From the NCBI RefSeq assembly GCF_014779795.1, contig NZ_JACXZS010000005.1, positions 248,001 through 312,000 on the forward strand: DNA of 64,000 bases. The letters run 5' to 3'. The notes below the pieces were generated by a model. That model had not been told where the DNA came from, ran no database searches, and worked only from the letters and a program-made list of their open reading frames with translations. This document shows positions 61,081 to 64,000 of the stretch, in pieces (position 1 is the first letter of the stretch; every line of letters starts with the position of its first letter). A program made the translations under genes and the position numbers. This DNA comes from Microbacterium helvum (lineage in GTDB: Bacteria; Actinomycetota; Actinomycetes; Actinomycetales; Microbacteriaceae).

Positions 61081-61760
61081 TGACTTCACGCATCCTGGTG
61101 GTCGACGACGACACCGCCCTGGCCGAGATGATCGGCATCGTGCTGCGCACCGAGGGATTCGAGACGGTGTTCTGCGCGGACGGCGCCCAGGCCGTCGACG
61201 CCTGGCGCACCGAGCGACCCGACCTGATCCTGCTCGACCTGATGCTTCCGGGAATGGACGGGATCGAGATCTGCACGGTGATCCGCGCCGAGTCCGGCAT
61301 CCCGATCATCATGCTCACCGCGCGCACCGACACCGCCGACGTGGTGAAGGGCCTGGAGTCCGGCGCCGACGACTACATCGTCAAGCCCTTCAATCCGAAA
61401 GAGCTCGTCGCCCGCATCCGCACGCGCCTGCGCCCGGCCGCCCAGCCGGCCGGAGACACGCTGCGCATCGGCGACCTCACGGTCGACGTCGCCGCGCACG
61501 AGGTGCGCCGCGGCGACGCGCCGATCGCGCTCACGCCGCTGGAGTTCGAGCTGCTGGTCGCGCTGGCCTCGAAGCCGCAGCAGGTGTTCTCGCGCGAGAT
61601 GCTGCTCGAGCAGGTGTGGGGCTACCACTACAAGGCCGACACCCGCCTGGTGAACGTGCACGTGCAGCGGCTGCGCGCGAAGGTCGAGAAGGACCCCGAC
61701 AACCCCAAGATCGTCACGACGGTGCGCGGCGTCGGGTACCGCGCCGGCGCCGTCGTCTGA
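61081..61760 (+). CDS. mtrA: Response regulator MtrA
   Basis: 226 residues. Receiver domain with D9-D10-D11 and phosphoacceptor D53 in LILLDLMLPGMDG, then an OmpR-type winged helix (about 130-226) with ALTPLEFELLVALASKPQQVF and DTRLVNVHVQRLRAKVEKD. MtrA is an essential actinobacterial regulator of cell division and wall homeostasis. The start at 61081 gives the family MTSRILVVDDD; the SD is weak (GAAGGAA, about 13 bases away), so the ATG at 61026 remains possible. mtrB follows seven bases later. Confidence 0.95.
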
Positions 61761-61767
61761 GCTCCTC

Positions 61768-63477
61768 ATGACAGCCCCGATCACGGGGGTGAACGCGACC
61801 CGCACGCCCCTCACCGGTTGGCGGCTGTGGCGCGCGTGGCCGGGCAACATCGCGGCGCTGTGGCGGCGCTCGCTGCGCTTCCGCACGCTGCTCGTCACGA
61901 TCGGGCTGACGCTGCTGGCGGTGGCCGTGGCGTGCGTGTGGATGGCGCTGCAGATCCAGAACGACCTCTACAGCTCGCGCCAGGAGCAGGTGCTCTCTGA
62001 CGCCGAGCAGGCCCGCGCCGCCGCGCAGCGCACGCTCGACGCCGCCGTGCAGTCCGACGCCGTGCAGCTGCAGAGCGTCATGACCCTGGCGTTCACGGCG
62101 CTGCGCGACCAGTCGTCGGCCAAGATGGTCGCCGCCTACCGGATCGGGCCGCCGGTGCCCAACGCCCCGCAGGACTTCTCGACGGCAGAGGGCGTCATCG
62201 ACTCGCTGCTCACGCCGGCGATGCGCGAGCAGGTGCGCAGGACGCCGGAGCGCCAGATCTGGCAGCCGATCGCGCTGCCCGACAGCACCGGCGGGACCTC
62301 GCCCGGAATCATGGTGGGCCAGCAGCTGGAGATCGACGGCGTCGCGTCGTACGAGCTGTACCTCGCGTACGACCTCGCCAATGCTCCCCAGACCCTCGGG
62401 TTCGTGCAGAGCACGCTGTGGATCGTCGGCATCGGGCTGGTGCTGCTCATCAGCGGCATCGCCTGGTTCGTGCTGCGCTCGGTGACCTCGCCGATCAGCG
62501 AGGCCGCCGACACGAGTGCGCGCCTGGCCGCCGGTCAGCTCGACGTCCGGCTGGAGGTCCACGGCGAGGACGAGCTGGCCACCCTCGGCCGCTCGTTCAA
62601 CGCGATGGCCGACAGCATGGAGTCGCAGATCAAAGAGCTCGCCGACCTCTCGCTCGTGCAGCAGCGCTTCGTGTCGGACGTCTCGCACGAGCTGCGCACC
62701 CCGCTGACCACCATCCGCCTCGCCGCCGACATGATCAACGACCAGCGCGAGGAGTTCGACCCGGCGACCGCGCGCGCCGCCGAGCTGCTGAATGCGCAGG
62801 TGCAGCGGTTCGAGGTGCTGCTCACCGACCTGCTCGAGATCAGCCGTTACGACGCCGGCTCGGTGCAGCTGGAGCGCGAGCCCACGAGCCTCGCGCACCT
62901 CGCCGAGGATGTGATCGGCTCGATGCAGCAGCTCGCCGAGCAGCACGGGTCGGACGTGCGGCTCGTCGCGCCCGGCGGATATTCCCCGGTCGACATGGAC
63001 CCGCGCCGGGTGCGCCGCATCGTGCGCAACCTGCTCGGCAACGCGATCGAGCACGGCGAGGCGCGCCCGATCGTCGTCACGGTCGACAGCAACCAGCAGG
63101 CCGTGGCGATCGGCGTCCGCGACTACGGCATGGGCATGAAGCCGGGCGACGCCGAGCACGTGTTCGACAGGTTCTGGCGCGCCGATCCGTCGCGCAAGCG
63201 CACGATCGGCGGCACCGGCCTCGGACTGTCGATCGCGCTCGGCGACGCGAAGCTTCACGGCGGCGAGCTCGCGGTGTGGTCCGAGCTCGGCCGCGGCACG
63301 AACTTCGTGCTCACGCTGCCGCGTCACGGCACGCTCTCGGGTGCCCCGCCGATCCCCGTTGATCCCGGCGACGACGCCGGCCCGGGCCTTGAGGATCTGG
63401 GGCTGACCGAGCCGATCGAGCTGCCGCGCGCCGACACCGCGGCGCCGGATGCCGGCGGCCGAGGGGGGAAGACATGA
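61768..63477 (+). CDS. mtrB: Sensor histidine kinase MtrB
   Basis: 569 residues. Two membrane helices (about 40-62 and 213-235) enclose an outer sensor domain. HAMP (RSVTSPISEAADTSARLAAG), HisKA with H307 in VSDVSHELRTPLTTIRLA, and HATPase with RNLLGNAIEHGE, VRDYGMGMKPGD and GTGLGLSIA follow. It phosphorylates MtrA; in relatives the pair reacts to envelope stress and division state, and the LpqB lipoprotein encoded next modulates it. The C-terminal 35 residues beyond the kinase are polar and probably disordered. Confidence 0.95.
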   Translation: MTAPITGVNATRTPLTGWRLWRAWPGNIAALWRRSLRFRTLLVTIGLTLLAVAVACVWMALQIQNDLYSSRQEQVLSDAEQARAAAQRTLDAAVQSDAVQLQSVMTLAFTALRDQSSAKMVAAYRIGPPVPNAPQDFSTAEGVIDSLLTPAMREQVRRTPERQIWQPIALPDSTGGTSPGIMVGQQLEIDGVASYELYLAYDLANAPQTLGFVQSTLWIVGIGLVLLISGIAWFVLRSVTSPISEAADTSARLAAGQLDVRLEVHGEDELATLGRSFNAMADSMESQIKELADLSLVQQRFVSDVSHELRTPLTTIRLAADMINDQREEFDPATARAAELLNAQVQRFEVLLTDLLEISRYDAGSVQLEREPTSLAHLAEDVIGSMQQLAEQHGSDVRLVAPGGYSPVDMDPRRVRRIVRNLLGNAIEHGEARPIVVTVDSNQQAVAIGVRDYGMGMKPGDAEHVFDRFWRADPSRKRTIGGTGLGLSIALGDAKLHGGELAVWSELGRGTNFVLTLPRHGTLSGAPPIPVDPGDDAGPGLEDLGLTEPIELPRADTAAPDAGGRGGKT

Positions 63478-64000
63478 CCAGGGCCCGCGGCATCCTCGCT
63501 CTCATCCTCGCGTTCTGCGCGCTCGTCGTGACGGGCTGCGCCGGCTTTCCCGAGAGCGGGTCGCTGCAGTACGGATTCGCGACCGGCGAGGACACCGGCG
63601 GCTCGCAGAACCTCGTGTTCCTGCCGAACCGGCCGCAGCCCGGCGCCAGCCCGGAGCAGATCGTCGAGGGCTTCATCGACGCGGGATCCGGCCCCGGCGT
63701 GAAGGGGGCGTGGGCGGTCGCCAAGGAGTTCCTCGCGCCGGATCTGGCGGAGTCGTGGAACCCGCTGGCGACCGTCAGGGTCGACGAGCGCGCCGAGCGC
63801 GACTACACCACGTCCGACACCGACGACGGTGCCGTGACGTTCTCGTACGAGGCGGTCGCCGACGTCGACGACACCGGCTCGTACCACCGCGCTGAGCTGG
63901 CGTCGAACTCGCAGGAGTTCCGCCTGGCCAAGCAGGCCGACGGCGAGTGGCGCATCATCGCCGCGCCGGACGGCATCTGGCTCGACGAGGGCCAGTTCCC
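63474..64000 (+). CDS. lpqB: Lipoprotein LpqB, N-terminal part
   Basis: Open at the right edge; 175 residues visible. Signal sequence with lipobox VTGC, so C22 is the lipidated residue. GFPESGSLQYG and VFLPNRPQPGASPEQIVEGFIDA are the start of the LpqB/GerMN-type region. LpqB is a membrane-anchored lipoprotein that interacts with MtrB. ATG overlaps the mtrB stop (ATGA), with GAGGGGGGAAG as SD. Confidence 0.93.
   Translation, partial: MTRARGILALILAFCALVVTGCAGFPESGSLQYGFATGEDTGGSQNLVFLPNRPQPGASPEQIVEGFIDAGSGPGVKGAWAVAKEFLAPDLAESWNPLATVRVDERAERDYTTSDTDDGAVTFSYEAVADVDDTGSYHRAELASNSQEFRLAKQADGEWRIIAAPDGIWLDEGQF

Overview
The window is chromosomal DNA of a high-GC actinobacterium, most likely a Microbacterium or close Microbacteriaceae relative. 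The evidence is the very high GC content, frequent GTG starts, an acyl-CoA carboxylase beta/epsilon pair next to birA, a manA-whiB-DUF3499-ahcY block, an mtrA-mtrB-lpqB operon, and many transcripts that look leaderless. I recognise 57 protein genes; the first (an RNA methyltransferase) and the last (lpqB) run off the edges. I see no rRNA, tRNA, CRISPR array, insertion sequence or prophage.

Bases 1-12,060 are mostly housekeeping: a TrmA/RumA-type methyltransferase tail, a LuxR-type two-component operon with a membrane partner, accE-accD facing birA, a bPH2-domain membrane protein, and purK-purE followed by an LCP family protein and a GT4-like glycosyltransferase. Bases 12,136-40,611 form a surface-polysaccharide island. 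It holds a secreted FG-GAP repeat protein, a DUF2142 membrane protein, nucleotide-sugar genes (rmlA, rmlB, rmlC, two further SDR enzymes, glf and a wlb-like acetyltransferase-aminotransferase-dehydrogenase trio), an RgpF-type glycosyltransferase, a split acyltransferase pair, two separate ABC-2 exporters (one with a long Wzt-type ATPase, one short), several GT2 enzymes, a GtrA-like protein and two O-antigen ligase/polymerase-like membrane proteins. The likely flow is activated sugars, cytoplasmic chain assembly on a lipid carrier, ABC export, then outer-face decoration, polymerisation or attachment; the LCP protein at 9.5 kb is a candidate wall ligase.

Bases 40,668-49,161 carry manA, a WhiB2/WhmD-like regulator, a very large membrane glycosyltransferase with a DUF5719 partner, a metallopeptidase-like protein, DUF3499 and ahcY. 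This resembles the manA...whiB2...sahH neighbourhood of Mycobacterium. Bases 49,314-60,873 hold the RDD/SpoIIM pair and a tightly overlapping membrane-domain/DUF4129/DUF4350/MoxR/DUF58 operon. A peroxide-defence module (furA-katG, then aqpZ on the other strand) sits between these parts. The window ends in mtrA-mtrB-lpqB.

Two window-wide signals stand out. First, about twenty gene starts have a -10-like hexamer (TANNNT or a near match) ending usually 6-7 bases before the ATG or GTG, with no Shine-Dalgarno, while operon-internal genes overlap by 1-4 bases and mostly carry SD sequences. Second, the heptamer GGATGCC/GGCATCC recurs, forcing the otherwise uncommon codon pairs GAT-GCC and GCA-TCC, and forms both arms of the katG terminator hairpin. 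Nothing here is proven to be a new system; the best candidates for follow-up are these signals, the split acyltransferase, the rml set without rmlD, and the overlapping divergent start region at 50,160.
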